64,000 bases of DNA from Catelliglobosispora koreensis DSM 44566 (GCF_000379685.1 NZ_KB903249.1:662795-726794); one strand, 5' to 3'; positions 7,666-17,072 are shown, numbered from the stretch's first letter. Program-made: numbers and translations. Notes: generated by a model not told the origin, from the letters alone.

Positions 7666-10157
7666 GCCTTCCCGCCTTGATCAGCGCTGGTAGCGATTTC
7701 TTCCTGGCCGGCGATCCGGCCGTCGGTCCAGCCCCGTTGATAGCGCGCGAACCGGTTGCGTGATTCTTCGGGTGACCGTGCAACGGTGGCCGCTTGCGGC
7801 GCTGTCCCCGTTTTTATGGAGCCTTCCTGGCGCAGCTCTGGCGCGAGATGTTGTTGTGGATGCCGTTTAGGCAGGGGCGGGCGTTCAGCGTTTCCTGGAT
7901 CCGTCATGGACGAACTCATCACTTCTGGCACGGGGGGCCATTGGCTGGGTGCGCTGACGCTGCTAGACGGCTGGGTTTCCGGCTGCTGGGTTTTGCTACT
8001 GCCGGGGTGCAGAAAGCCCGGCCAGCTTGAGGCGGGCGACGACAGTCCTCCAGGCACAAGCCCAGGCACATTTTCAAGGCTGAAAGCTTGTGGGGAAGCC
8101 GAAATGGCCATCGCCGCGGTGGGTGGGTCAATGCCCAACCCTTCGGCTGGTACGCCGTCCGAATTGGAGATCAGCATCCGGTGTGGCAAGAGGACGACGG
8201 CGAGCAGCCCGCCGTAAGCCGACTTGCGCAGGCTCACTTGGACACCTTCACGCTTGGCCAGCTCCGCCACCACGTGCAGCCCGACCTGAGCGCCGTCTTT
8301 CAGTTCTGTCACGTCTGGAGTTGGCGCCGATGCCAGCAGCAGATTCGCCCGCTCGATGGCCTCCGCGTTCATGCCCACGCCGGCGTCTTCGATTTCTACC
8401 GCGACGCCGTGCCTGGCTTCGTTGCAGGTAACCCAGACTGTTGTTCCTGGCGGGGAGAACGCGAGTGCGTTGTCGAGCAACTCGGCAAGCAGGTGAACCG
8501 TTCCGGCCACAGCTTGGCCCACGATGGCCACGTCGGCTGAGTGGCGAAGTGTGATCCGCTGGTAGTGCCGGGCCTCGGCGGATGCTGCCAGCATGACTCG
8601 CCGCAAGGGAACTGGCTTGTGGAATCGCCGGCCGATCTGGCCACCTGACAAGATGACCAGGTTCTCCAGGAAGCGGCGGGTCTGAGTGAGCTGATGGTTG
8701 ATGTCGAACAGCTGGGTCAGCATCTTCTCGTCACCCACGAGGCTCTGCAGGTCTTCGACGACCTTGAGTCCCCGCTGCAGCGGCCGCTGTGGCCGGCGTG
8801 CGACACCCATCAGCATGGCGATACCGGCCGCGCGGGCCTTGGCTTCGTTGATGGCTGCCCCTGCTGCCGCCTGCATCGATCTATTGATGACATCGGCGAC
8901 CTGGCCAATCTCATCGCTGCCATAGTTTTGGGCTGGAAGCTCAGTCGTGAGGTCCACTGGTTCGCGTCTGCGCAGGCGTTCCATGATGGAGGGCAGCCGC
9001 TGATCGACCACGTCGGCGGCGTCTTTGCCTAGTTGTGCTAGACGCACGGACAGTGTCTGGTCCACCAGCACCCGTGACTGGCGCACCGCCCACGCGATGG
9101 CGGCGATAGCGATCGACAGGGCGATGAGACTTCCAAGCGATGCGGTGATGAGCTGGTAGTTACCTGTCCGCAGCGCCTCGGCCGACACCACATCAGCCTG
9201 CAAAATAGTCAAGCCGATCAAATCGTCAGAGACCTGGCGGGTCAGCGTCTCCCAGCGGGCCTTGTCAGCAGGCAATCCGCGGGGCACTCCAGTGCGCCAT
9301 GCGCCACCGGCGATGACGGCGTTTTCAGCGGCGACAAGTTCTTTCCAGGAGTCGCTGGCTGAAATGCTGCTCAGACGCTGGCGAACGGAAGGCTGAAGGT
9401 GTGGTTCGAGGTTTACCAGGCTCGAATGATAGGTGCCCACTAGCCGCGCGAATTCAAGATGATCGGCCGGGCTGAGCGTGCCTGCCGCGAACGCGCCATC
9501 AATGGCTGACCCTGCCCGTGACATCAAGTCGCTGGCCCGGAAAACCTCGGTCGCCGCGATGCCGCCCTGGGTCGCCGCGACGTCGGGCACCACTCGGGCC
9601 TGGGTATCGAACAAGCTCGTCGCCGCGTCCAGCAGGTCGTTGTAGAAACCGTACGCGTGCTGGCTAGTGACGGACCTGGAATCGATGACGGTCCGGGTGC
9701 CGGGAAGTTTGTCCAAGTACGCCGTGAGCGTCTCCCATTTGGACACAATGGAGTCTGGGGCCAGCGCCAACGCGGAGGTGGCAGCGGTCCGCAGCGCGGA
9801 CACTCCCTCATCGGTCTGCCGCCGCTGATCGGCCAATGTGGTCAGGTCACTCGACGGCTGGGAGAGGAAGGCGACGCTGAGCCGCCGCTCCTGCTGGATC
9901 GACGCGAGCGCCGAGACTGCGGGAATGGACACCTGACGCACCGAGTCGGCGACCGCACGGTTGTAGAACCCTTGGAAGACAAGGTATCCCGACGCCACGA
10001 ACCACAGAAGCACGGCCACCACACTGGGTATGAGGACGAGCCTGATAACGCGGCGTTTAATCGTCTGCTTGCGGCGATCCCGCCGGCGGCGGGGCACCTT
10101 CTCGACGTTTTGCGGGGTGAGTCGCTCGCTCGCACTGTCAGCCGTTATATGCGCCAA
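7662..10157 (-). CDS. cvnA: Conservon sensor histidine kinase CvnA (NIT domain)
   Basis: This 831-residue membrane kinase has a basic N-terminus, a first membrane segment (VLIPSVVAVLLWFVASGYLV), a long extracellular nitrate/sulfonate-sensing-type helical domain (about 70-310) and a second membrane segment near 340. HAMP, a dimerisation helix (LFDINHQLTQTRRFLENL) and a HATPase domain with N-box LLAELLDNALAFSPP and G1 IEDAGVGM follow. The last 170 residues are Pro/Ser-rich and probably disordered. It senses an unknown signal and feeds the CvnBCD module. The frame begins at TTG (10157) with a weak GGA-type ribosome site, so the exact start is uncertain. Confidence 0.88.
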   Translation of the reverse strand: MAHITADSASERLTPQNVEKVPRRRRDRRKQTIKRRVIRLVLIPSVVAVLLWFVASGYLVFQGFYNRAVADSVRQVSIPAVSALASIQQERRLSVAFLSQPSSDLTTLADQRRQTDEGVSALRTAATSALALAPDSIVSKWETLTAYLDKLPGTRTVIDSRSVTSQHAYGFYNDLLDAATSLFDTQARVVPDVAATQGGIAATEVFRASDLMSRAGSAIDGAFAAGTLSPADHLEFARLVGTYHSSLVNLEPHLQPSVRQRLSSISASDSWKELVAAENAVIAGGAWRTGVPRGLPADKARWETLTRQVSDDLIGLTILQADVVSAEALRTGNYQLITASLGSLIALSIAIAAIAWAVRQSRVLVDQTLSVRLAQLGKDAADVVDQRLPSIMERLRRREPVDLTTELPAQNYGSDEIGQVADVINRSMQAAAGAAINEAKARAAGIAMLMGVARRPQRPLQRGLKVVEDLQSLVGDEKMLTQLFDINHQLTQTRRFLENLVILSGGQIGRRFHKPVPLRRVMLAASAEARHYQRITLRHSADVAIVGQAVAGTVHLLAELLDNALAFSPPGTTVWVTCNEARHGVAVEIEDAGVGMNAEAIERANLLLASAPTPDVTELKDGAQVGLHVVAELAKREGVQVSLRKSAYGGLLAVVLLPHRMLISNSDGVPAEGLGIDPPTAAMAISASPQAFSLENVPGLVPGGLSSPASSWPGFLHPGSSKTQQPETQPSSSVSAPSQWPPVPEVMSSSMTDPGNAERPPLPKRHPQQHLAPELRQEGSIKTGTAPQAATVARSPEESRNRFARYQRGWTDGRIAGQEEIATSADQGGKA

Positions 10158-10499
10158 CTTCTATCCAATCATGCGCAGCGAGGGGAAACTTGGGAGCTAA
10201 CACATTGCAGGCCAGCGATGAAGCACGCTGGCCAAGTGACGTGCAAATGGTACATCTGGCCTGGCTCCAGCACCAGCCGGGTCCCCGGGCCTCTGACCTC
10301 GATGTCTGGGAATATGGGCAGCTCAAAGCATATGGCGGGGCCATTTAAGTCCAAAATGGTCAGATGGAATCCAACTCGGACTCGCAAGCCAAAGAAAATT
10401 AATACATATGAACATTCAATGGTTGTTGGGTAACCAGCCGCACTATTCTGGCTGGCTGCCGTCGGTGGCGACGTATAGAACCCACATGCCAGGGGGCGC
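10158..10499. other. Gene-poor, AT-richer region upstream of cvnA
   Basis: This 342-nt stretch has lower GC than its surroundings. A minus-strand frame continues through it to a stop at 10169 and contains a protein-like run (LTILDLNGPAICFELPIF), but I find no ATG/GTG start with a ribosome site for it. It most likely carries the conservon promoter. Confidence 0.35.
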
Positions 10500-10742
10500 T
10501 TATTGCCGTGTGCGGGCGTACTCGGACCAGGACACGCCGAACCCCGCGAATCCAACCGCATCGCATTCGGCTTCGGAGTTGTAGTAACCGTGCACGGAAT
10601 CCCAGGGCAGCGCCTGGGCGGGTGAAGCCAATGGCGGTGCTGGCAGGCCCAGCAACGCCCCGGCGAGAGCAACAGCGCGCACGCGGCTGATTAGCGAGTG
10701 AATAGCAGATGCATAGCGGCGCCTGGCACCTTGAGTCCACAC
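10500..10742 (-). CDS. Small secreted peptide, unknown
   Basis: This 80-codon frame has a good signal peptide core (VRAVALAGALLGLPAPPLAS) with a likely cleavage after PAQA, leaving about 36 residues starting LPWDSVHGYYNSEAECDA. Short secreted actinobacterial proteins with a single AEC motif look similar, but I cannot assign a family. The ATG at 10742 follows GAGG closely. A GTG at 10682 would give a 60-residue precursor with a more compact signal peptide. It is divergent from, and only 19 bases away from, the peptide gene at 10762, so one of the two starts or the promoter must overlap the other gene. Confidence 0.5.
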   Translation of the reverse strand: MWTQGARRRYASAIHSLISRVRAVALAGALLGLPAPPLASPAQALPWDSVHGYYNSEAECDAVGFAGFGVSWSEYARTRQ

Positions 10743-10761
10743 ATCACCTCAAGGAGGCGTT

Positions 10762-10878
10762 ATGACGGACAAGGTGCAGCAACCCGTGCAGACCGAGCGC
10801 AAGGCGATCAAGGTTGCCGTCCGCCGGCTCGAGAAGCTTGAGACGACTCAGCAGATCCGCTGGGACCTCGAAGGCTAA
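10762..10878 (+). CDS. 38-residue peptide, putative RiPP-type precursor
   Basis: A short ORF of 38 codons sits behind a perfect AAGGAGG (10751-10757) four bases before its ATG. The peptide is highly charged, with a core KVAVRRLEKLETTQQ and the ending IRWDLEG. It has no Cys, Ser or Tyr. The next genes encode an E1-like enzyme and a membrane protease, each with a PqqD-like N-terminal domain of the kind that binds leader peptides, which is why I read this as their substrate. Possible modification points are the Thr-Thr pair, the single Trp, the acidic residues and the terminal Gly. The gene is real by its ribosome site and context; its precursor role is inference. Confidence 0.6.
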   Translation: MTDKVQQPVQTERKAIKVAVRRLEKLETTQQIRWDLEG

Positions 10879-10887
10879 TCGGATGAA

Positions 10888-10916
10888 GACCCGGGGACGC
10901 CTGCGGTCCCCGGGTC
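10888..10916 (+). terminator. Hairpin between peptide gene and enzyme genes (possible attenuator)
   Basis: An 11-bp perfect inverted repeat (GACCCGGGGAC with GTCCCCGGGTC) and a seven-base loop lie ten bases after the peptide stop and 21 before the ThiF-like start. There is no T-tract. A partial terminator here would give more peptide mRNA than enzyme mRNA, as seen in many RiPP operons. Confidence 0.6.
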
Positions 10917-10937
10917 GCACCGAGTTGGGAGACAGGC

Positions 10938-12032
10938 ATGAACAGGCCACGCATCAAGGGAAATCACCGGCCGCTGCGCCTGACGCCAACGCTGATAAGC
11001 GTCGGGGGCCAGCAGTACGGCATTGGCGCACGCATCGATGATGACGAGGAGGGCACCATCTGGCGGCTGATGTCGCTTATGGACGGCCGCCGCAGCCGCG
11101 ATGAAATCGTTGCCGAGCTTACCGGCGAGCGGCCAGAGCTTGATGCGGAAAGCCTTCATGAAGCGATCTCCTCGATCGTGGATGCCGGTCATGTCGAGGA
11201 CGCTGGTGCTCCACGGCCGGCGTCGCTCAGCGCTGAGGAAGAGGAGCGCTACGACAGGGCGCTGAACTACTTCGCGTGGGTCGACCTCACTCCACGCCCA
11301 TCGCGATTTGAGCTGCAGGCGCGGCTAAAAGCCGCCCGGGTCACCGTTTGCGGGCTTGGCGGGACGGGATCAGCGGTCGCTTCTTCGCTTGTGGCCGCTG
11401 GCGCTGGCAGCGTGCGATGTGTTGACTTCGACCGCGTCGAGGTGGGAAACCTTACCCGGCAGCTGCTTTACACCGAGGACGATCTCGGGGCGTCCAAAGT
11501 GCAGACAGCGGTGGCGAGGCTGCGCCGGATGAACAGACATGTTCAGGTTACTGGCATCGAACGTAAGCTCACCTGTACGGCCGACGCCGCTGAGCTTATG
11601 CGCGAGACTGACCTGTTCGTGCTCTGCGCCGATCAGCCCATGGCCGAGATCCGGCAATGGGTCAACGAAGCCGCGCTAGCCACCGGCACGCCTTGGCAGG
11701 TCTCACAGTATGCCGGCCCGATGGCGGTGACGGGCATCTTTGTGCCTGGGCAAACCTGTTGCTACGCCTGCCTTCTGACCGTCAACGACGCCATCGCCCG
11801 GGACTGGGGTCAGGTGCCGGGCCTGTTCGAGTCACGCGGGGGACATGCTGTGCTCGGCCCGACAGCGAACCTCACCGGTCATCTGTCGGCGATGGAGGCC
11901 ATCTACTTCCTCGTGGGGCTGCGGCCGACCTCCCTCGGCCGGGTCTTCCACCAAAGCCTCACCGATCTGACCTACCACTATCTCGTCGCGCCCGATCCGG
12001 ACAGCACCTGCGCTGTGTGTGGGCGCACGTGA
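10938..12032 (+). CDS. E1-like (ThiF/MoeB-type) adenylyltransferase with N-terminal PqqD-like domain
   Basis: This 364-residue protein has two parts. Residues 1-95 form a PqqD-like winged-helix unit (EEGTIWRLMSLMDGRRSRDE), the fold used by RiPP enzymes to bind leader peptides. Residues about 130-364 form an E1-like adenylating domain with GLGGTGSA (139-146), the ATP-site segment NLTRQLLY (171-178), Lys187 and two zinc-knuckle pairs, C275-YA-C278 and C358-AV-C361. E1-like enzymes adenylate a carboxyl group, and family members act in thiamin, molybdopterin, microcin C and azoline pathways. With the upstream 38-residue peptide this suggests peptide modification. Its stop overlaps the next start (GTGA). 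The exact reaction is unknown. Confidence 0.8.
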   Translation: MNRPRIKGNHRPLRLTPTLISVGGQQYGIGARIDDDEEGTIWRLMSLMDGRRSRDEIVAELTGERPELDAESLHEAISSIVDAGHVEDAGAPRPASLSAEEEERYDRALNYFAWVDLTPRPSRFELQARLKAARVTVCGLGGTGSAVASSLVAAGAGSVRCVDFDRVEVGNLTRQLLYTEDDLGASKVQTAVARLRRMNRHVQVTGIERKLTCTADAAELMRETDLFVLCADQPMAEIRQWVNEAALATGTPWQVSQYAGPMAVTGIFVPGQTCCYACLLTVNDAIARDWGQVPGLFESRGGHAVLGPTANLTGHLSAMEAIYFLVGLRPTSLGRVFHQSLTDLTYHYLVAPDPDSTCAVCGRT

Positions 12033-13204
12033 CGCCATCGGACACGGTCGCGGTGGCGCATCTCGTGGTGCGTCAGGAAGATGAAGACGAATACCTGGTA
12101 GGAGATCCAGATCAAGGGATCTATTTTTCGGTACCAGGTCAAGGCGCACGTCTCATAGAGCTCTTCGCGCAGGGCCACACGATCGCCGAGGCGGCTGACA
12201 TCCTGCGCGTGGAGACCGGAGCCGACGTCGACGCGCTGGATTTCGCCACCGAGATAGCCGCGGCCGGTGTGGTCGGCGTTGAGCGACCGCGCGGCCGCTT
12301 CTGGGCCGTGTCAAAGATTCCCGCCAGATTCGTCAAACCGCTGTTTGGCCGCGTCGCGTGGTGCTTCTACGCCGGCTGCTTCGTAGGCGCTGTAACACTT
12401 TTCGTGCTGGAACCCGGTCTGCTTCCCACCTATGAAGACCTGTTCTTCACCCCGAGTGTGCTGCTGAGCATCATGGCAGTCAACGTGCTTGCGCTGAGCC
12501 TGACCGGGCTGCACGAGGTGTGGCATGCGTTAGCCGGTGCGGCGCTGGGCGTTCGCTCGACGATCCGGCTCGATCAGCGTGCCTACTTCCCGGTGCTGCA
12601 AACCGATCTCACGGGAGTTTGGGCTGTGCCACCGGGCCGGCGGTTTGGCCCGTTCCTCGCTGGGATGGCGATCGACTCGGTCGTCCTTTGTGCCGCTTTA
12701 ACGGTGAAGTTCGGGTGGACCCGCGGCTGGTTTGATGTGCCGCCCACACTGATCCGGATTCTCGGCGTGGTCGTGCTAACGCTCGTTGTGGGCACGGTTT
12801 TCCAGGCGCTCGCGTTCTTGCGCACTGATCTGTACATGGTGCTGCTAACCGCGACGGGCGGACGTAACCTGCACCGGATAACCCAGCTGTCGCTGAAGAA
12901 GCGGTTCTGGCGGCTCACTGCCGCGGATGCGGCCGAGCTGGACAATGCTCACCCTCGCGATGTCAGCACCGCGAGGTGGTACCAGATGCTTTATCTTGCG
13001 GGTTTGCTCTGGCTGTGCTGGTATGCCTTTCATTTCCTGCTGCCCAGCGCGAGGATCGTGTTCGGCTGGCCCGCGGCCGCGCTGACAGCGGCGCCTTGGG
13101 GAAGCGCGGACTGGTGGGAAGCGCTCGCGCTGGCGGCGCTAGCGGCGGTGCAGCTTGGCCTGCCCCTGTTCATCATCATTCGCAAGCGATTGGCGCGACG
13201 ATGA
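12029..13204 (+). CDS. Membrane site-2-protease-like metalloprotease (M50) with N-terminal PqqD-like domain
   Basis: This 391-residue protein begins at a GTG overlapping the ThiF-like stop. Residues 1-90 resemble a second PqqD-like domain (YLVGDPDQGIYFSVPGQGA, AEAADIL). Several membrane segments follow, with the zinc motif H162-EVW-H166 inside a hydrophobic segment and a later FLRTDLYMVL where the Asp would be the third zinc ligand, as in the FDGYY motif of M50 proteases. M50 enzymes cut substrates in or near the membrane. In RiPP clusters such proteins are thought to remove the leader or export the product. ATGA overlap with the next gene shows tight coupling. Confidence 0.75.
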   Translation: MTPSDTVAVAHLVVRQEDEDEYLVGDPDQGIYFSVPGQGARLIELFAQGHTIAEAADILRVETGADVDALDFATEIAAAGVVGVERPRGRFWAVSKIPARFVKPLFGRVAWCFYAGCFVGAVTLFVLEPGLLPTYEDLFFTPSVLLSIMAVNVLALSLTGLHEVWHALAGAALGVRSTIRLDQRAYFPVLQTDLTGVWAVPPGRRFGPFLAGMAIDSVVLCAALTVKFGWTRGWFDVPPTLIRILGVVVLTLVVGTVFQALAFLRTDLYMVLLTATGGRNLHRITQLSLKKRFWRLTAADAAELDNAHPRDVSTARWYQMLYLAGLLWLCWYAFHFLLPSARIVFGWPAAALTAAPWGSADWWEALALAALAAVQLGLPLFIIIRKRLARR

Positions 13205-13761
13205 AGGCAAGGCTGATTGCCATCCTGGCACCCGTGCTCTCGGCTGGGGCGATGGCCGCGCTCGGGCTGTCAGTGGTGGTGGACTTCTCCGTCCGGGAAA
13301 CGGCGACAGCCCTTTCCTGCGACCAGGTTCCAGGCACCGCTCAGGCCTCGGAGGGCGATATCTTGCTGCGCTATGATGCCGAGCCGCATCCTCCATATAG
13401 GACGGTGCCGCCGACCTCGGGTGCGCACTCGCTGCGGGTGCTGGCGACCGGTGTTTACCGGGAGCCGCTACCGGAAGAGGCTCAGGTTCAGGTCTTGGCA
13501 CATGGTCATGTCCTGGTGCAATACGCCGCCGGAAGCGATGTGCCAGCCTTAGAGCGGATCGCCCGTGGGCACCCACGCAAGGTGGTGATCGCGCCCTATC
13601 CAGTGTTACGCCAAGGTGTCGCGCTCACCGGCTGGCAACGGCTGCAACTCCTCGATGACGCCGATCCCGTCGCGATTGAGGCCTTCATCGCGGCCGTCGC
13701 GGGGCGATACCGGCACGGCTGGCAAAGTGGCGCAACGGATTGCACGAGCACTGCCGCCTGA
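13201..13761 (+). CDS. DUF3105 family membrane-anchored protein
   Basis: This 186-residue protein has an N-terminal membrane/signal segment (LIAILAPVLSAGAMAALGL) and DUF3105 hallmarks: PPTSGAHS, GVYREPLPEEAQVQVLAHGHVLVQY and a final alpha/beta segment. In this family the usual motif is HNLEHG; here it reads LAHGH. The function of DUF3105 is unknown. The ATG overlaps the protease stop (ATGA), so it belongs to the same system. Its last 156 bases overlap an opposing small gene. Confidence 0.75.
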   Translation: MKARLIAILAPVLSAGAMAALGLSVVVDFSVRETATALSCDQVPGTAQASEGDILLRYDAEPHPPYRTVPPTSGAHSLRVLATGVYREPLPEEAQVQVLAHGHVLVQYAAGSDVPALERIARGHPRKVVIAPYPVLRQGVALTGWQRLQLLDDADPVAIEAFIAAVAGRYRHGWQSGATDCTSTAA

Positions 13762-13989
13762 ATCGTAGGCGTGGAGTACCTGATCCCAGGCCCACCGCAT
13801 ACGTGTGACGGAGCTTTCGGGATGGTCGCCGTACTCCTGAGCGGCTAAGGCCGCGACGTCGTCGATGCTGATTGTTTGCAATGCTCTGCGAACAGCGGCC
13901 CGCACCTGGGCGGCGCTCGGCTGCTGAGACGACTGCAGATCTGAGATGAACAGTGCCTCTACGTGAGCGATGAGCGTTTGATGCGACAT
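13606..13989 (-). CDS. Small conserved actinobacterial protein, function unknown
   Basis: The 127-residue frame starts with a family-like block (ALFISDLQSSQQPSAAQVRA, then QEYGDHPESSVTRMRWAWDQV) that I recall from many actinobacterial hypothetical proteins, where it forms a helical region of about 90-100 residues. GGGGA lies about eight bases before the ATG at 13989. The last 50 residues are antisense to the DUF3105 gene and look like read-through rather than family sequence, so the true domain probably ends near HAYDSGG. Role unknown. Confidence 0.6.
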   Translation of the reverse strand: MSHQTLIAHVEALFISDLQSSQQPSAAQVRAAVRRALQTISIDDVAALAAQEYGDHPESSVTRMRWAWDQVLHAYDSGGSARAIRCATLPAVPVSPRDGRDEGLNRDGIGVIEELQPLPAGERDTLA

Positions 13990-14213
13990 GCTTTTCTTCC
14001 CCGTGTCGTTTTCGCTGTTTCGACTGCTGTGGGGGCCAGGAGCGGAATCCTGGGGGGTGACTCCGCTCCCGACGAGAACAACAATCCTCGTTATCCGGAG
14101 CGGAAACATCCGCCACCGCACGTAAAGAAGCGCTCCCAACATGACTCAAATGCGTAAATCGGGCGATTAAGACAAAACACCCAAAGAAGGAATCTGATTC
14201 GCATAAATGGTTT

Positions 14214-14225
14214 TATGCTTCGTTT
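14214..14225 (+). promoter_or_regulatory. Putative -10 element, leaderless start
   Basis: TATGCT (14214-14219) ends six bases before the ATG at 14226, and no ribosome site is present. This spacing predicts transcription starting at or next to the A of the ATG, so a leaderless mRNA. No convincing -35 is visible. Confidence 0.4.
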
Positions 14226-17072
14226 ATGACGTCGAGTGCGGCGCCGCGAGTGCTCGGACGTGAGGCTGAGCTTCGGGAAATCAGCGCCATCGCCGCCCAG
14301 GCCTTCGCCGGGGAGGGTGCGGCCATCGTGCTAGAGGGCGAACCCGGGATCGGCAAGACAACACTGCTGGACACGGCGGCAGCGGAATGTCAGCGACTCG
14401 GCGCGCGTGTGTTACGGGCCGCCGCTGAGGATCTTGAGCAACGTCTGCCATTCGCCGCCATCGGTGCCGCCCTCGGAGTGCGTACGAAGACAGATGATGC
14501 GGGCGCGGCGAAGGTGGCCAGCCTGATGCGCGGCGAAGGTGCCCTAGGGCAGAGCCTTTCAGCGGCAAACCATGAACTCGCGATCGTCGAGGCAATCCTC
14601 GACCTGCTGGACCAATGGAGCACCGAAGCGCCCATCGCCCTCATTGTCGACGATATGCAGTGGGCTGACCCGTCCAGCGCGTTAGCCCTCAACCGGATCG
14701 GGCAGGCCCTGTCGCAACAGCCGTTGCTGCTGATCGTTTCCGGGCGCTCAACGCCGCGCAGCGAAGCGATAACCGGTCTGGTACGTGGTCTTAGGTCACG
14801 CGGCGCCAAGACCCTCACTCTAGGGCCGCTGGATCGTGAATCCCTCACGTCGCTTGCAGAACGGCTGATTGGCGCGAGACCAGGGCCGGTCCTGACCGGT
14901 CTGATGGCTGGGGCAGGCGGCAACCCCATGTACGTTGCCGAACTGATCACCGCACTGTCCACTGAGGACGCCATCGACATCACCGACGGCGTAGCCGATG
15001 TCGCACCGCCGCTTGCTGGGCGGGTACCCAGATCTTTGATCGAGGTCATCATCCGGCGGCTTGATTTCCTGCCGCACAAGGCCCGCGAGACGCTTCAGAT
15101 GGCAGCCGTGCTCGGCCCTACAGTCGATCTCACGGAACTCGCGGCGGTGACGGGCAATTCCGTTGCCGTGCTGTCAGAAATAGCTATCACCGCAGTCGAC
15201 TCCGGACTTTTGATCGACACCGGGACCGACCTGCTCTTCCGGCACGATCTGATCCGCGAGGCGCTGGCCGCGAGCCTTCCCGGGTCGGTGCGCATCGCGC
15301 TGAACCTGCACGCTGGGCAGGTTTTGGGTGCCATAGGCGCTCCGGTCGAACGGATCGCTGAACACATGCTGGCTGGCACCTCGATCGACCGCGCGACCAT
15401 CGAATGGCTGACGGACAACGCCGACCAGCTGATAACCCGCTCGCCCCGCACGGCTGTCACCTTGTTACGCCGCGCGCTGGACAGCGCCGAAGACGCCGTG
15501 GCGGAGCAGCTGCGTTTCGATTTGATCCGCGCGCTGCTTTGGGTAGGTGACGCCCACGAAGCCGAACACGCGGTGCGGACAGCTCTTGTCACAGGCCACC
15601 ATCCGCACCGGGAGGGCGCACTGTACTGGCTGCTGCTGCAAAGCTGTTACCGCCAAGGGCGGCTGGTGGAGGCGAAGGAGGCCGCGGAGCGCGCACTCCG
15701 TTCACCAGAATTGACCCAGGGCGAGATCAGCCGGATGCATGGCTTCCTGAGCCTGTGCCACACCGTCATGTTCCAGTTCGACGAGGCTGAGGCGGCAGCT
15801 CTGCGGTCCATCGCGGCAGGGGAAGCATCCGGTGACAGGATCGCGATCGGGTACGGCTACGACATGCTCGCCGGGGTCAACATGATGGGAGGCGAGTTCA
15901 GCCAGGCGCTAAGTTATGTTGACCGGGCGCTTTCGGCCTTTGGTGGCGCCGCTACAGATCCCGACCAGCATCAGGACCCTTACTATCTGCGCGGCTTCTG
16001 CCTCACGATGCTGGATCGCCTGGCTGAGGCGGATGAGGCGCTAGCCACATCCATCCGTGAAAACGTGCGAGTGGGCGGCATCTACGCCGGACTGTCCGGG
16101 CTAGTGCGAACACGCATCCGTTTCAGCGACGGGCGCTGGGACGATGCTCTGGCCGAAGTACAGACAAGTCTGGAATCCTTTGACCCGTACCACTTTGGCC
16201 TGCCAGCACAGGCAATAGCCGCGATGATCGGGTTACACCGCCAGAGCACGGCTGTTGGCACGCAGAGCATTCCGGCGGATGACGACAGCGCGGGGATGAG
16301 GTCGTCCCGGTTCCTCCTCCTGTGGGCAAAGGCGATCGCCGAAGAGACGGCATCCGGGCCGCAGGCGGCACTGGACATCCTTTACCCCGTATGGCGCGAC
16401 GGCGGTCTGATGGAACACCATCGCGTCATCTACGACATCTGCCCTGACCTCACGCGCCTGGCTGCCGCGGCGGGCGACAGCAAGTGTCTTCGGGAGCTCG
16501 CTGCCAGTACCCAGCAAGTAGCCTTCGAACTGCCAAACCCAACCACGAAAGGAATAGCGCAGTTTTGCCGCGGCGTGGCCGGCGGCGACCCCGACCTCAT
16601 TTTGTCCGCTGCAGCCAGCTTCGCTGAGGCCAAGCGCCCATTGTTTGAGGGGTACGCCTTGGAGCATGCCGCGCTGGCACTAGTCCCGCTGGGCCGGGCG
16701 GACGAGGCGCGTAAGGCGCTGGACAGCGCGCTCATGCTCTATGGCGATCTCGATGCCGCCTGGGATACCGGGCGCGCCGAGGCACGTCTGCGTCAGTCTG
16801 GTGTGCGCCGGGGCGTACGCGGCCGGCGTGGCCGTCCGAAGAAGGGCTGGGAGTCGCTGACCGAAACTGAGCACAAGGTTCTGGCGCTCGTCGTGGAAGG
16901 ACTGTCCAATCCCGACATCGCTGCTCAGATGTTCCTGTCCCGGCGGACCGTGCAGACACACGTTTCCAACATCCTCAGCAAGCTCGACGCCCGGTCACGG
17001 GTCGAGCTCGCGATCACCGCCGCACGCCGTCCGGACGCCGGGAACACCGCAGGATTTGGTCCTCGGTCTTAG
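14226..17072 (+). CDS. LuxR-family ATPase regulator (LAL type)
   Basis: This 948-residue regulator has a P-loop (GEPGIGKTT, residues 38-46), a Walker B-like [10 protein letters not shown], a long helical-repeat middle section and a C-terminal LuxR helix-turn-helix ([20 protein letters not shown]). LAL regulators, related to MalT, control sugar utilisation or specialised-metabolite genes on binding ATP and an inducer. It converges on the GH62 gene with a 4-base overlap and lies between the RiPP-like locus and the hemicellulase genes, so its target could be either. Confidence 0.9.
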   Translation: MTSSAAPRVLGREAELREISAIAAQAFAGEGAAIVLEGEPGIGKTTLLDTAAAECQRLGARVLRAAAEDLEQRLPFAAIGAALGVRTKTDDAGAAKVASLMRGEGALGQSLSAANHELAIVEAILDLLDQWSTEAPIALIVDDMQWADPSSALALNRIGQALSQQPLLLIVSGRSTPRSEAITGLVRGLRSRGAKTLTLGPLDRESLTSLAERLIGARPGPVLTGLMAGAGGNPMYVAELITALSTEDAIDITDGVADVAPPLAGRVPRSLIEVIIRRLDFLPHKARETLQMAAVLGPTVDLTELAAVTGNSVAVLSEIAITAVDSGLLIDTGTDLLFRHDLIREALAASLPGSVRIALNLHAGQVLGAIGAPVERIAEHMLAGTSIDRATIEWLTDNADQLITRSPRTAVTLLRRALDSAEDAVAEQLRFDLIRALLWVGDAHEAEHAVRTALVTGHHPHREGALYWLLLQSCYRQGRLVEAKEAAERALRSPELTQGEISRMHGFLSLCHTVMFQFDEAEAAALRSIAAGEASGDRIAIGYGYDMLAGVNMMGGEFSQALSYVDRALSAFGGAATDPDQHQDPYYLRGFCLTMLDRLAEADEALATSIRENVRVGGIYAGLSGLVRTRIRFSDGRWDDALAEVQTSLESFDPYHFGLPAQAIAAMIGLHRQSTAVGTQSIPADDDSAGMRSSRFLLLWAKAIAEETASGPQAALDILYPVWRDGGLMEHHRVIYDICPDLTRLAAAAGDSKCLRELAASTQQVAFELPNPTTKGIAQFCRGVAGGDPDLILSAAASFAEAKRPLFEGYALEHAALALVPLGRADEARKALDSALMLYGDLDAAWDTGRAEARLRQSGVRRGVRGRRGRPKKGWESLTETEHKVLALVVEGLSNPDIAAQMFLSRRTVQTHVSNILSKLDARSRVELAITAARRPDAGNTAGFGPRS

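Noticed and set aside
10169-10672. Minus-strand frame upstream of cvnA with a protein-like stretch
   Set aside because: It overlaps the secreted peptide gene in another frame, lacks a credible start for the protein-like part, and has no recognised family.
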